Below are positions 34,433 to 45,636 of a DNA stretch of 64,000 nt, one piece after another. The notes below the pieces were generated by a model. It saw only the letters and a program-made list of their open reading frames with translations, made no database searches and was not told the DNA's origin. A program made the translations under genes and the position numbers. Source of the stretch: DATLED01 sp963750255 (GTDB lineage: Bacteria > Actinomycetota > Acidimicrobiia > Acidimicrobiales > CADCTF01); contig CAVVPZ010000008.1 in assembly GCA_963750255.1 (NCBI GenBank), positions 310,001-374,000 of the forward strand, read 5' to 3'. Positions within the stretch are counted from its first letter, which is position 1, and the number at the start of each line of letters is the position of its first letter.

Positions 34433-37018
34433 TCAGAGCCGGCTGGTGCCGACGGCTTCCAACACCGAGAGGTGGGCGGCTGCGACCCGGTGGCGGTCGG
34501 TGACGGGTTGGAGGCGACGGGCTTCGGCGGCGGCCGCCGCCAGCTGCTGGCGGTCGAGCCCGTCGATGGCGGCGGTGAGATCGTTGCCGTAGGGGATCCC
34601 GGCGGCGCCGACGGCTTCGGCCAGGTAGCCCCAGTCCGAGACGAGCGCGGGGACGCCGGCGCCGAACACGTCGCCGACCGTTCCGGTGGTGATCATGTCT
34701 CCCTCGCCGAAAGGGAGGATGAGCGCGTCGAGCGATCGGAGCCGGGCGTCGTACTCGGCTCGGCTGACCATGCGATAGGGCTCAGCGGTGATGCGGGGGT
34801 CGTCGGGCACCCGGTCGTCGGGGCCGAGCGACCACACGAAGAGCTCGACGTCGCTGCGGGTGGTGGCGGCAAACGCGTCGAGCACGCCCTGCACGTCTTT
34901 TTCGACCCGGGGGGCGCCGAGGATGCCGAGGCGAATCGGCCCGTCAGTGTCTCGGGTGACGCCGTCGTCGGCCGCCATGAGGTGCCCGAAGTGGAGATGG
35001 GGGATCACGACCCGGACGGCATCGTCGCGGAAGGGATACCGGTCTTCCATCCGACGCCGCCCGTAGTGGCTGTGGTGGATCACGCCATCGGCGGCTTGGG
35101 TCCCACGCGGTAGATGGCGTCGAGCCGAGCGATCCTTGTCGTGGGGCACGAGGTTGTGGGCGGTGAGGATGATCCGCACGCCCGAGTGTTGCAATCGGTC
35201 GACGGCTCGCCGGTGCCGTTCGAGGTCGGGACCGATGAACCACTCGGGCCAGTGCAGATGGAGGAGGTCCCACTTGGCGAGGTAGGTGTCGTCGTCGAAG
35301 AGCCGTGCCGTCGAGACCTGCCGGTCGACGACCCATCCGCCGTCGACCAACGGGTCATAGACGCCGCGGTGGTAGTGGTGGCGGACATCGGTGGTCAGCA
35401 CCCGCAGCTTCGGAGTCACCGACCAGGTGAAGCGGATGTCGACGGCCGGCTCGAGATCGATCTGATGGACGGTGGGTAGTTCCGACCAGAAGCTGCGGTA
35501 CTCCTTCAGTCCGGCGACGTCGATGGTCGATTGCTGTGCGGGTCCACCGGAGTGGAAGTGCACTCGGAGCGGACGGTCGGCGGCCTCGGTCAGTTGGAAG
35601 GCGACGGCGTCAGGCAGCCGATCCGGGCCGAAGGTCAGTTGCTCATCGACGGTGAGGGTGCGTCCGTCGACCCGGTAGTCGGCGTGTCGTCGACCGGGGA
35701 GCGCTGGTCGATCGCCGGCCTCGAACTGCCGGGAGGCGGCGAACCCTTCGTGGGTGATCGAGAGCCGACCCGGCTGATGGACGGCCGCATCGGGGATCCC
35801 GCCGACCGTGTAGCGGGAACTCTGAGCGAACACCACCGGCACACCCGTGGGGAGGTCGGCGTCGACCGGCGTCTCGAAGAGGCCCGGATTGCGGGGCGCG
35901 GGCAGGTAATCGCTCACCGTGGAGCCGACCATCGGGAGCACGAAGGCGAGGTCGCGGCTGCGGTAGGTCCACGCCCCGGCGGGGCGATCCGATTCGAAAC
36001 GGATCACCTCATCGCGATCAGGAAATCTTCCGTCGCCTGGGTTCGTCGACGCCGACCGGCGCAGGGCGAGCGCCGTGTCGGCCAGCTTGCCCAGACAATC
36101 GAGGGTCATCTGCAGACGGCGAAACGGTCCCCGGTACCCGAACGTCGAGCGGTGTTGGTGGGCGGCGATGACCCCCTCGGGGTTGAACCAGGCGCCGAGG
36201 TGATCGAGGGCGCGCTGGGCCCGTCCCAACCAAGGCCCCGGATCGTCGACCAGGCCGTGGCCGGTGGCGAGGCCGGCCATCTCGATGGTGAGACAGACCC
36301 CGAGGGCCCCCGTCGAACGTCCCCACCCGAAGGCGGCGCCGTTGGTGGCGCCGATGCGATCGACGAGGTCGAGCGCCTGGGCCGCGCCACGCGTCCACAC
36401 CGCCCCCAAGCGCTCGGCCATCGGCTCGGTGAATAGGTAGATGTCGGCGCTGTAGATGTCGTAGCGGCCGATGCGGCTGTGGGAGTCGTCGAGGTAGCCA
36501 CCGGGGTTGGCGTCGAGCAGGCCGATCGTTCGTTCGTGGAGCTCGGAGAGCACCGGCGGGTCGGCGCCGAGGCCCAGCGCTTCGCGGCCGCTCTCGCACC
36601 GCAGCAACACGGCGGCGTAGTTGCGGGGGAGTTGGCCCGAGCGCATCGCGTCGAGATGAGACGTCGAGTCGCAGGCCGCCACCAGTTCGTCGCGAACCCT
36701 GGGCGGGAACGACTCGAGCAGCCCCGGATGGCGGTGCAGGGTCTCGGCGATCCGATAGGAGAAGAAGGTGTGGGTGGCGGCCCCATCGACGTCGGCCAGT
36801 ACCCCGGCCAAGGCGTCGGTGGTCGGGCGCCCGCCGATCTCCTCGACGCCGTACGACGCCAGCAGGCCGAGCGTGAAAGCGAGGTCGGCGCGGACGTCGG
36901 CGCCAACCAGATGACCGGCGAACACCCGCGGGAGGGCCAGGTCCGGCAGGTGGTGGTCGATGAGGTGATCGAGTTGGCTGACGGCGAACCCGGCCAGTTG
37001 CTCGTCCAAGGCCGTCAT
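34433..37018 (-). CDS. Large fusion: polysaccharide-lyase-like domain + GT-B glycosyltransferase
   Basis: 861 residues, ATG 37018, overlapping the MFS stop (ATGA). Residues about 1-380 are helical with SRIGRYDIYSADIYLFTEPM and GAAFGWGRSTGALGVCLTIE, resembling an (alpha/alpha) toroid. About 380-540 are beta-rich (ADYRVDGRTLTVDEQLTFG), as in heparinase/alginate-lyase-type proteins. About 560-861 form a GT-B domain: WDLLHLHWPEWFIGP, IILTAHNLVPHDKD, IRLGILGAPRVEKDVQGVL and GEGDMITTGTVGDVFGAGVP, the retaining GT4-like donor site. I do not know a characterised protein of this architecture. Export or processing of a surface polysaccharide is inferred from the coupled MFS gene. Confidence 0.75.
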   Translation of the reverse strand: MTALDEQLAGFAVSQLDHLIDHHLPDLALPRVFAGHLVGADVRADLAFTLGLLASYGVEEIGGRPTTDALAGVLADVDGAATHTFFSYRIAETLHRHPGLLESFPPRVRDELVAACDSTSHLDAMRSGQLPRNYAAVLLRCESGREALGLGADPPVLSELHERTIGLLDANPGGYLDDSHSRIGRYDIYSADIYLFTEPMAERLGAVWTRGAAQALDLVDRIGATNGAAFGWGRSTGALGVCLTIEMAGLATGHGLVDDPGPWLGRAQRALDHLGAWFNPEGVIAAHQHRSTFGYRGPFRRLQMTLDCLGKLADTALALRRSASTNPGDGRFPDRDEVIRFESDRPAGAWTYRSRDLAFVLPMVGSTVSDYLPAPRNPGLFETPVDADLPTGVPVVFAQSSRYTVGGIPDAAVHQPGRLSITHEGFAASRQFEAGDRPALPGRRHADYRVDGRTLTVDEQLTFGPDRLPDAVAFQLTEAADRPLRVHFHSGGPAQQSTIDVAGLKEYRSFWSELPTVHQIDLEPAVDIRFTWSVTPKLRVLTTDVRHHYHRGVYDPLVDGGWVVDRQVSTARLFDDDTYLAKWDLLHLHWPEWFIGPDLERHRRAVDRLQHSGVRIILTAHNLVPHDKDRSARRHLPRGTQAADGVIHHSHYGRRRMEDRYPFRDDAVRVVIPHLHFGHLMAADDGVTRDTDGPIRLGILGAPRVEKDVQGVLDAFAATTRSDVELFVWSLGPDDRVPDDPRITAEPYRMVSRAEYDARLRSLDALILPFGEGDMITTGTVGDVFGAGVPALVSDWGYLAEAVGAAGIPYGNDLTAAIDGLDRQQLAAAAAEARRLQPVTDRHRVAAAHLSVLEAVGTSRL

Positions 37019-38302
37019 GCGGTGGCTTGGGCCGTCGCGGCGTCGGACACTACGGGCAACTGCTCGTGATCGGGCTCGTCGTCGAGGGCCCGGAAGACGT
37101 GCGGCCGGAAGAATCCCACCAACCCGAGCACGATGAGCAGCCCGAGGGCGCCGGCGATGGTCGTGGCCGGCAGACCGAAGCGGCGGGCGAACAAGCCCTG
37201 CAGCAACGCCCCGATCGGAAAGACGATCGAGAGCGTCGCAAAGTAGAGGCTGAGCACCCGGCCGCGGAAGAGGGCGGGCGAGCGAAGCTGCATCACGGCC
37301 GAGAGCCCCGAGAGAATGCAGATGTAGGCGCCACCCACGATGGCGATGGCGCCGGCGGCGAACGGCACCGACGGTGCCAGGGCATAGGGCACGAGGCCGA
37401 GCGGTGTGACCACGAGCACGACGAGCAGCATCGTCCGGCGTCCGAAGCGGTCGACGAGACTGGGGAAGCCGAGCGAAGCGATGACGGCACCCACGCCCTG
37501 GGCGGTGGTGAGGATGCCGGTGGCCGAGGCGAGCGCCTGATCGGTGCCGTCGGTGAGCGTCACGGCAAACGCGGGGATCAGCGCGATGAACGGCGCAGAG
37601 AGGGCGGCAGCCACGGCGATGAGTCCCAGCGCAGCTCGCAACGCTGGCTCTCGGCGCACGGTGGTCATGCCGGCCCGAAGGTGAGACACGAGGCGAGCGC
37701 CGTCGTGCGGGTGCGGGGGCGGCAGGCGGATGAACAGGAAGGAGGCGATGACGGCGAGGAACGACACCGCGTTGGCGGCGAAGGCGGCCGTGTACGAGCC
37801 GGCCACGATCACCAGCCCGGCGAGCGCGGGCCCGACCACCCGGCCGAGGTTCCACTGCGCCGAACTCAAGCTGATGGCCGCGACCATGTCGTCGGCGGGA
37901 ACGAGATCGGGCAACATCGCCTGCTGGAACGGCATGCGAAGGGCGGCGACGCAGCCGGCGAGGAAGACGAGCCCGGTGATGAGATAAGGGTCGGTCGTGC
38001 CCGAGCGCGACCACGACGGCGAGGGTGGCGGCGAGCGATGCCTCGACGGCGGTGGCCACCATGGAGAAACGGCGACGGTCGAGGCGATCAGCGAGCGCGC
38101 CGCCGATGGGAGCGAGGAGGCCGTTGGGCAAGAAGCCGGCGACGAACGACGCCGCTGTCCATACCGGGTTGCGGGTCAGTCCGGTGACGAGCGCCCCGAC
38201 GGCCACCGTCTGCATCCAGGTGCCGATGTTCGACACGAGGCTGCCGGTCCACAAGAGCGCGTAGGCGCGGTGACGGAGGGGCCGGAGAGCGGCGACGGGC
38301 AC
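37015..38302 (-). CDS. Major facilitator superfamily exporter (one frameshift)
   Basis: About 429 residues, ATG 38302. The N-terminal portion LRPLRHRAYALLWTGSLVSN, GGALADRLDRRRFSMVATA (loop 2-3 MFS motif) runs until an extra C near 37999. It then continues TTDPYLITGLVFLAG and MPFQQAMLPDLVPADDMVAA through about 12 helices in total. This arrangement fits the MFS_3/enterobactin-exporter-like (DHA3) branch. Its stop overlaps the start of the lyase/glycosyltransferase fusion, so the two are one operon and may share a saccharide or glycolipid substrate (inference). Confidence 0.85.
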
Positions 38303-38329
38303 CGCCGAATCCTAGGGAGCAGCGAAGGG

Positions 38330-38524
38330 CTACTCGTCGACGAGCGAGATGGCCTGCGTCGGGCAGGAGTTGACCGCGCTCTCGACGCTCTTACGCATCG
38401 ATTCGTCGGGATGCTCCTCGAGCACGTAGAGGTAGCCGTCGTCGCGGACCTCGAAGACCGCCGGGGCCAGGCCCTGGCAGATCCCGTTGCTCTGACACAT
38501 ATCGAAGTCGACGACGACCTTCAC
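38330..38524 (-). CDS. Single-cluster ferredoxin
   Basis: 64 residues, ATG 38524. Cysteines in DFDMCQSNGICQGLAPAVFE (C-x5-C) and VNSCPTQAISL give three ligands, the usual pattern of [3Fe-4S]/[4Fe-4S] ferredoxins that serve cytochrome P450s in actinobacteria. A P450 is not in the window. It lies 48 bases downstream of sufU in the same direction and could be co-transcribed with the SUF genes. Confidence 0.9.
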   Translation of the reverse strand: MKVVVDFDMCQSNGICQGLAPAVFEVRDDGYLYVLEEHPDESMRKSVESAVNSCPTQAISLVDE

Positions 38525-38572
38525 GCGAACACCTCCGTTTGGCTCAACGCCGGAGCCTAAGCGAGCCTGGGC

Positions 38573-39061
38573 TCAGCCCTGGGCGGCCTCGTCGAGCCCC
38601 TGGGCCAACGTGTTCCACGAGAGGGTGGCGCACTTGATGCGAACGGGGAACTTCACCACGCCCTGCAGCGCTTCGAGGTCGCCGAGCTTCACCGAGGGAT
38701 CGGGTGCGACGGCTTCCTCTTCGCCCGTCTCCTTGCCATCGGCGTCGAGGGCCCGCTCGTGGATCGACATCATCGCCTTGAACGCGCGGATGAGCGCTCG
38801 GGCCTCGTCGGTGGTCTTGCCCTTGACGGCCGACGACATCATCGACGCCGACGACTGGCTGATCGAGCAGCCCTGACCGGCGATCTTGACATCGGCGACG
38901 CGGCCATCGGCGACGTCGAGATACACGACGATCTCGTCGCCGCACAGCGGGTTGAATCCCTCGGTCTTGACCGCGGGAGGTGTCTCGAGTTCGCCCCGGT
39001 TCCGAGGCGAGCGGTAGTGGTCGAGGATGATCTCGCGGTAGAGGTCTTCGAGGCCGGGCAA
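38573..39061 (-). CDS. sufU: Sulfur-transfer protein SufU
   Basis: 162 residues from TTG 39061 with a good ribosome-binding site (AGGAGA about 7 bases upstream). EDLYREIILDHYRSPRNRGE, NPLCGDEIVVYLDV, IAGQGCSISQSSASMM and RIKCATLSWNTLA supply the three Zn-binding Cys plus Asp of SufU. It accepts persulfide sulfur from SufS by ligand swapping. Located 11 bases after sufS. Confidence 0.93.
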   Translation of the reverse strand: MPGLEDLYREIILDHYRSPRNRGELETPPAVKTEGFNPLCGDEIVVYLDVADGRVADVKIAGQGCSISQSSASMMSSAVKGKTTDEARALIRAFKAMMSIHERALDADGKETGEEEAVAPDPSVKLGDLEALQGVVKFPVRIKCATLSWNTLAQGLDEAAQG

Positions 39062-39071
39062 AGCGGTTCTC

Positions 39072-40324
39072 CTAACCGAAGAAGTCGGCGGCGTCGGTGA
39101 GCGCTTCGCTGAGCGCGTCGACGTCGGCCTCATCGTTGTACACGTAGAACGAAGCGCGTGCTGTGGCCCCGACGCCGAGTCGGCGCATCAGGGGCTTGGC
39201 GCAGTGGTGGCCGGCCCGCACGCACACGCCGTGCGAGTCGAGGACCTGGCTGATGTCGTGGGGGTGCAGGCCGGCGAAGGCGAAGCTCAACACCCCGCCC
39301 CGCATGGCGGGCTCGGCGGGTCCGTGGATCGAGAGACGATCACCGTGGGTCTCGGTGAGGGTGCGCATGGCGTAGCCGGTGATCTCGACCTCGTGGCGTC
39401 GAACGGCTTCCATTCCGAGGGCCTGGAGATAGTCGACGGCCACGCCGAGCCCGATGGCCTCTGCGATCGGCGGCGTGCCGGCCTCGAACTTCCACGGCAA
39501 CTCGTTGGGGGTGAAGCCGTCGAGGCGCACGTCGCGGATCATGTCGCCGCCACCCAGGAACGGGGGCATGGCATCGAGCAGTTCTTCCCGGCCCCACAAG
39601 ACGCCGATGCCGGTGGGCCCGAGCATCTTGTGGCCGGTGAAGGCGAACAAGTCGGCGCCGAGGGCTTCGACGTCGGTAGGGAGGTGAGGCACGTACTGGG
39701 CACCGTCGACCAGGACGATTGCACCGGCGGCGTGGGCGGCGTCGGCGATGCGTCGCACCGGGGTGATCGTGCCCAACACGTTGGACATGGCCGTGATGCC
39801 GACGAGTTTCACCCCGTCGACCAGGCGATCGAGATCGGTGAGGTCGAGTTGCCCGTCGTCGCCGAGCGGCAGATAGCGCAACTCGATCCCGAGGCTCTCC
39901 TTGAGCATCAGCCACGGGACGAGGTTTGCGTGGTGCTCGATCTCGGTGAGCAGCACAGAATCGCCCGCCTGCAGGTTGGCGCGGCCCCACGAGTTGGACA
40001 CGAGGTTGATGGCCTCGGTGACGTTCTTGGTGAAGACGATCTCGCGGTCGGACCGTCCGTTGACGAACCGGCGGACCTTTCCCCGACTCGCCTCGTATCG
40101 GGCCGTCGCCTCTTCGGCCCAGGCGTAGACGCCGCGATGGACGTTGGCGTGGGTTGTCTCGTAGTAGTCGGTCATCGCCGCCAGGACGGCGGTCGGCTTC
40201 TGGCTGCTGGCGGCGCTGTCGAGGAAGACGGCACGGTGCCCGTTGACGACCTGGTCAAGGATTGGAAAGTCCTTCTTGACGGTGTCGACGTCGAAGTCGA
40301 CAGCGCTGGCGCCGCGGTCGCCGC

Positions 40325-40328
<4 letters not shown>
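39072..40328 (-). CDS. sufS: Cysteine desulfurase SufS
   Basis: 418 residues, ATG 40328, overlapping the sufC2 stop. PLP-dependent enzyme that converts cysteine to alanine and enzyme-bound persulfide. Seen: VFLDSAASSQKPTAVL, LTEIEHHANLVPWLML, IVLVDGAQYVPHLP, the PLP lysine in FTGHKMLGPTGIGVLWG and the catalytic cysteine loop RAGHHCAKPLMRRLG. It is group II (SufS-like) with a short active-site loop, which explains the SufU partner next door. Confidence 0.95.
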
Positions 40329-41071
<743 letters not shown>

Positions 41072-41157
41072 GGCCCCATGCTATTTCCCCTACGCGGGTA
41101 GTGGAAATAGGCGGCGATCTGGAGGAACCGCTCCTCTGCTGCCCTACTGTCGCAGAG

Positions 41158-43273
41158 GTGGCCGATCCGTGGAACTTCGCCGGGGAAAGCGTCGCGCTCG
41201 GAGGACCCGGGTCGTCGGTCACCCTCGTCGAAGGCAGCGCCTTTTGCATCAGCGCCCCCAACGGCGACCTCCGGCCAGGTTCGCCCGACGGGCTGTATTT
41301 CCGCGACACCCGCATCCTCAGCGGTCTTCAACTCCGGGTCAACGGACGTCCGCCCGATCACCTTGCCGGCACCACGACCGACCCGTTCAGTGCGGTGTTC
41401 ATTTCTCGTAGCGGCCCGAACCTCCTCATCCGCCGGCATCGCTACATCGGCCGGGGGATGCGAGAGGACCTCGAGATCCGCAACTTCGGCGACGAGGCCG
41501 CGCTACTGCGCCGTCGACTTCAGGGCCGAGGCCGACATGGCCGATCTTTTCGAGGTCAAGGAGGGCACGGCGACGCACGACAGCGGTGGTGATGTCGCCG
41601 TCGGCCCCGACGGGGTCGTTCACGCCGTACGACGCAACGGGGTGACGCGGACGGTCAAGCTCTCCCTTCCCGGCGAGGCCGAACCCGGTCGCACCAGCCT
41701 CGAGGTGATCATTCCGCCCCACGGCACGTGGACCACGTGCCTGCAGGTGACGCCGATCATCGAGGGGGAGGAGGTGCAGCCTCGCTACGTCTGCGGGCAG
41801 CCTGTCGAACGAGCGACGCCCGCCGAACGCTTGGAGAAGTGGCGCCGAGACAGTCCGGTTGTCACGACCGAGCACCAACCGCTCCGTACCGCCGTGGTTC
41901 GCAGTGTTGACGACCTCGGTGCCCTCCGCATCTTCGACCCAGACTTCCCCGAGCGGACGGTGGTGGCCGCGGGCGCGCCGTGGTTCATGACGTTGTTCGG
42001 ACGAGACAGCCTGCTCACGTCGTGGATGGCGTTGCTGGTCGACCCCGATCTCGCGCTCGGTGTTCTCCAGACACTGGCCCGGTTCCAAGGTGACGACGTC
42101 GACCCACGCCGCGACGAGGAGCCCGGGCGGATCCTCCACGAGATGCGCTTCGGCGAGGCGGCCAGCCTGAGCCTCGGTGGGGGTCAGGTGTACTACGGCA
42201 CGGCCGACGCCACCCCGCTGTTCGTGATGCTGCTCGGCGAGCTGCGGCGGTGGGGCGTCGCCCCTGAACTCGTCGACCAACTCCTGCCGCACGCGGACCG
42301 AGCCTTGGCGTGGATCGAGGACTACGGCGATTCCGACGGCGACGGCTTCGTCGAGTACCGCCGAGCCAGCGACCGGGGTCTGCTCCACCAGGGCTGGAAG
42401 GACTCCCACGACGGTGTTCGCTTCGCCGACGGCGAGTTGGCGCGGCCGCCGGTGGCCCTGTGCGAGGTGCAGGGGTATGTGTACGCCGCCTATTTGGCCC
42501 GGGCCCACTTCGCCGACGAACTCGGCGACGAAGCCACCGCCCGGCGCTATCGAACCAAGGCGGCGTCGTTGAAGGTTGCGTTCAACGAGCAGTTCTGGCT
42601 GCCCCATCGGGGCTGGTTCGCCATGGCCCTCGACGACCGGAAGCGCCCGGTCGACGCCTTGGCCTCGAACATGGGCCACGCCCTCTGGACCGGCATCGTC
42701 GACGAGGACAAGGCCGCACACGTCGCCGCACACCTCGTGGGGCCCGACCTGTACTCGGGCTGGGGTATCAGGACCCTGGCGGCGTCGATGCGCGGGTTCA
42801 ACCCCATCAGCTATCACAACGGCTCCGTTTGGCCCCACGACAACGCCATCGCCGCCGCCGGCCTCATGCGCTACGGGTTCGTGGACGAAGCCCAACGCGT
42901 GATCCTCGACCTGCTCGATGCGTCGACCGGGCAGGGTGGGCGGCTCCCCGAACTGTTCACCGGACTGGACCGCGACGACTTTCCCAACGTGGTGAGCTAT
43001 CCGACCTCGTGTTCACCCCAGGCCTGGGCGGCGGCGTCGCCGCTGCTCTTCCTCCGGAGCTTGCTTCGTCTCGAACCGTGGGTGCCCCACGGCAAGGTGT
43101 GGCTGGCGCCCGTGGTCCCCGCGGCCATCGGCGGCCTGCGCGTCGAGGGCATCCCACTGGCCGGGTCGCGAGTGTCGATCTCGGTTGACGAGGCGGGCGC
43201 CGTCGAGGTCGATGGTCTCCCGCCGGGGATCGAGGTGGTGATGAGCGCCCGCCATCCGCTCACCGCCAGCTAG
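41158..43273 (+). CDS. Glycogen-debranching-type amylo-alpha-1,6-glucosidase (one frameshift)
   Basis: About 705 residues; GTG 41158 gives ADPWNFAGESVALGG, GTG 41101 is an upstream option. The N-terminal domain (VTLVEGSAFCISAPNGDLRP, DGLYFRDTRILSG) is followed, after one inserted base near 41505, by VDFRAEADMADLFEV. The (alpha/alpha)6 catalytic part has AGAPWFMTLFGRDSLLTSW, EYRRASDRGLLHQGWKDSHD, YHNGSVWPHDNAIAAAGLMR and LFTGLDRDDFPNVVSYPTS. It would trim alpha-glucan branches or glucosides. Divergent from the sufC2 operon, with about 30-90 bp between. Confidence 0.87.
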
Positions 43274-43650
43274 TCGGGCTGGTGGTCGTGGAGGTCTTCT
43301 TTCCAGGTGCGAAATCGCTGGTGGACCTCGCCGCTCGGCCCGACGCCCTCGCCGGTTCCAGTGGGATCGAGTCGAAACGTGAACGTTCGATCGAGGTCAT
43401 GAAGCCACACGGCGAGGTAGGCGGCGTCGGCCTTCGTGGCCGGCCCCGAACGCCAGAGCAGCCACCCACCGATGCGCCGCTTGTAGAGCGCCTCGGGTCC
43501 TCCGAAGGAGTCGCCGAGTCCGCGCAGGCTGGCAGGCGCCTCGAGCCACGCCGACGCGGGGATGCTGCGGTCGCGCTGGGGCAGGGGCGGCAGGTCGGCG
43601 GTGTGCACCGGCGTGGCGTCGATCGGACGCTGGTCGTAGGGCAGGGCCAC
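43270..43650 (-). CDS. Hypothetical protein
   Basis: 126 residues, ATG 43650. The sequence is Trp-, Pro- and charge-rich (ALYKRRIGGWLLWRSGPATK, YLAVWLHDLDRTFTFRLDP) and looks like a compact alpha+beta domain with no signal or membrane segment. No family recognised. Convergent with the glucosidase, sharing a few bases with its stop, and divergent from the M3 peptidase with 44 bp between. Confidence 0.68.
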   Translation of the reverse strand: MALPYDQRPIDATPVHTADLPPLPQRDRSIPASAWLEAPASLRGLGDSFGGPEALYKRRIGGWLLWRSGPATKADAAYLAVWLHDLDRTFTFRLDPTGTGEGVGPSGEVHQRFRTWKEDLHDHQPD

Positions 43651-43694
43651 AACTCATTCCTACTGGGTGGCGGTCCGCTTCTACGCTTCGGGTC

Positions 43695-45497
43695 ATGAGC
43701 GCCACTGACGTCAACGAGGTCACCTGGGATCTGTCGCATCTCCTCGACGGGCGAGACGACGCCGACACTGCGGTGTCCGAACTGCTCGACCAAGCCGCGA
43801 CGAAAGGCGAGGAGTTGGCAGGTCTGCGAGGCACGGTGGGAGCGCTCGAAGCACCGGCGCTGGCCGAGGTCATGCGCTCGTTCGCCCAGCTACACGAATT
43901 GATCGGGAGGGCAGGCGCCTACGCCTCGTTGCGCTTCGCCACCGACACCACCGACGCCACTCGCGGCGCGCTGATGCAAAAGGTGCAAGAGCGGGCCACG
44001 GCCATCAACACCAAGCTCATCTTCTTCGACCTCGAGTGGGCCGGGGTGCCCGACGAGCGGGCCGACGCACTGCTGGCCGACGAGGGACTCGCGTTCTGCC
44101 GCCACCACCTCGCCAGCGCCCGTCGCTATCGCGATCACCTCCTCACCGAACCCGAGGAGAAGATCCTCACCGAGAAGTCGGTCACCGGTCGCGCCGCTTG
44201 GGTCCGCCTCTTCTCCGAGCAGCAGTCGACCATCGAGGTCGTGCTCGACGGCGGCCGCACCGGCACGCTCGAGGAGGGGTTGTCGCGGCTGGCCTCGCCC
44301 GACCGAGCGGTGCGCGCCGCGGCCGCGGCGCCGTGACCGACGGCCTCGAGCCCGGGCTGCGCACGCGCGCGTTCATCTTCAACACGCTGCTGGCCGACAA
44401 GGCGACCGACGATCGCCTGCGCGGCTACCCCACCTGGATCTCAGCCGCGAACCTCTCCAACGAGGCGCACCGACGAATCGGTGGCCAGCCCTGGTCGAGG
44501 CGGTGCGCAAGCGCAACGACATCCCGCAGCGCTGGTACGCGCTCAAGGCCCGACTGCTCGGACTCGACCGCATCGCCGACTACGACCGCATGGCGTCGGT
44601 GGCCGACTCCGAGGAGGAGATCGGCTGGGACGAGGCCCGCGAGATCGTGCTCGACGCGTACGCATCGTTCTCCGAGGAGATGGCCTCGACCGCTCGCCGC
44701 TTCTTCGACGAGCAGTGGATCGATGCCCCGCCCCGGCCGGGCAAGCGTGGCGGGGCCTTCTGTTCGTACACGGTGCCGTCGGTGCATCCCTACGTCTTCC
44801 TCAACTGGACGGGACGGCGTCGTGACGTGCATGACGCTGGCCCACGAGTTGGGGCACGGCCTGCACGCCTTCCTCGCCCGCCAGCAAGGCATCTTCCACC
44901 AGTCGACGCCGTTGACGGTGGCCGAGACGGCGTCGGTGTTCGGCGAGACGGTCACCTTCGGCCGGGTGCTCGAGAGCGTCGACGACCCGGCCGACCGGCT
45001 CGCCCTGCTGGCCACCAACATCGAAGACGCCATCGCCACGATGTTCCGCCAGACGGCCATGAACCGGTTCGAGGACCTCGTCCACAACGCAGCGACGCTC
45101 GTCGGGTGAGTTGTCGATCGATCGCTTCGGCGAGCTGTGGGCCGAGTCCCAGGGCGAGATGCTCGGCGACGCCGTCGAGATCACCGAGGGCTACCGAACG
45201 TGGTGGAGCTACATCCCCCATTTCATCGGCACGCCGGGATACGTCTACGCCTACGCCTACGGCCAGTTGCTGGCGTTGTCGGTGTATCGCCAGTACGAGG
45301 AGCAGGGCTCGGACTTCGTGCCCCGGTACCTCTCCATGCTGTCCTCCGGCGGCTCGATGGCCCCCGAGGACCTCGGCCGCATCGTCGGCTGCGATCTCGC
45401 TGACCCCCACTTCTGGGACGGCGGCCTCGACATCGTCGAGGCCCAACTCGAAGCCGCCGAGACCGCGGCCTACGACGCCGGACGCCTCGACCGCTGA
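43695..45497 (+). CDS. pepF: M3 family oligoendopeptidase, PepF-like (five or more frameshifts)
   Basis: About 600 residues, ATG 43695. N-terminal NEVTWDLSHLLDGRDDADTA and RTRAFIFNTLLADKATDDRL are PepF-like; YALKARLLGLDRIADYD follows. The zinc motif is LAHELGHGLHAFLARQQGIF with the third ligand in VAETASVFGETVTFGRVLES. The C-terminal EITEGYRTWWSYIPHFIGTP and YVYAYAYGQLLALSVYRQY complete the M3B signature. The frame must change near 44330, 44468, 44486, 44830 and 45091. Several of these are single A or C insertions whose removal restores the consensus, so sequencing error is more likely than decay, although five in one gene is extreme. Confidence 0.85.
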
Positions 45498-45530
45498 CCC
45501 GGTCCCCCTTGGCGTTTGGGTGGCCGAAGT

Positions 45531-45586
45531 GGTCGTTCGAACCCGTTGCGGTGGCCGAAACGGCGGCCGCGTCGACCACCGCAACG
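45531..45586 (+). repeat. 56-bp REP-like repeat, copy 1
   Basis: Matches copy 2 (46534-46589) at 45 of 56 positions with no gaps, starting GGTCGTTCGAAC and ending CCACCGCAACG. The arms AACCCGTTGCGGTGG (45540-45554) and CCACCGCAACGGGTT (45576-45590) are perfect 15-bp complements around a 21-nt GC-rich loop. Confidence 0.75.
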
Positions 45587-45636
45587 GGTTGGGACGACCG
45601 CAACGGCCACCGCAACGCGTCTGTTGCCGCCGCCGA

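Noticed and set aside
34433..38302. A single 1289-codon protein fusing transporter and glycosyltransferase
   Set aside because: The stretch 37020-37990 in that frame is arginine-rich nonsense; the real MFS helices are in another frame and end with ATGA before the 861-residue protein.
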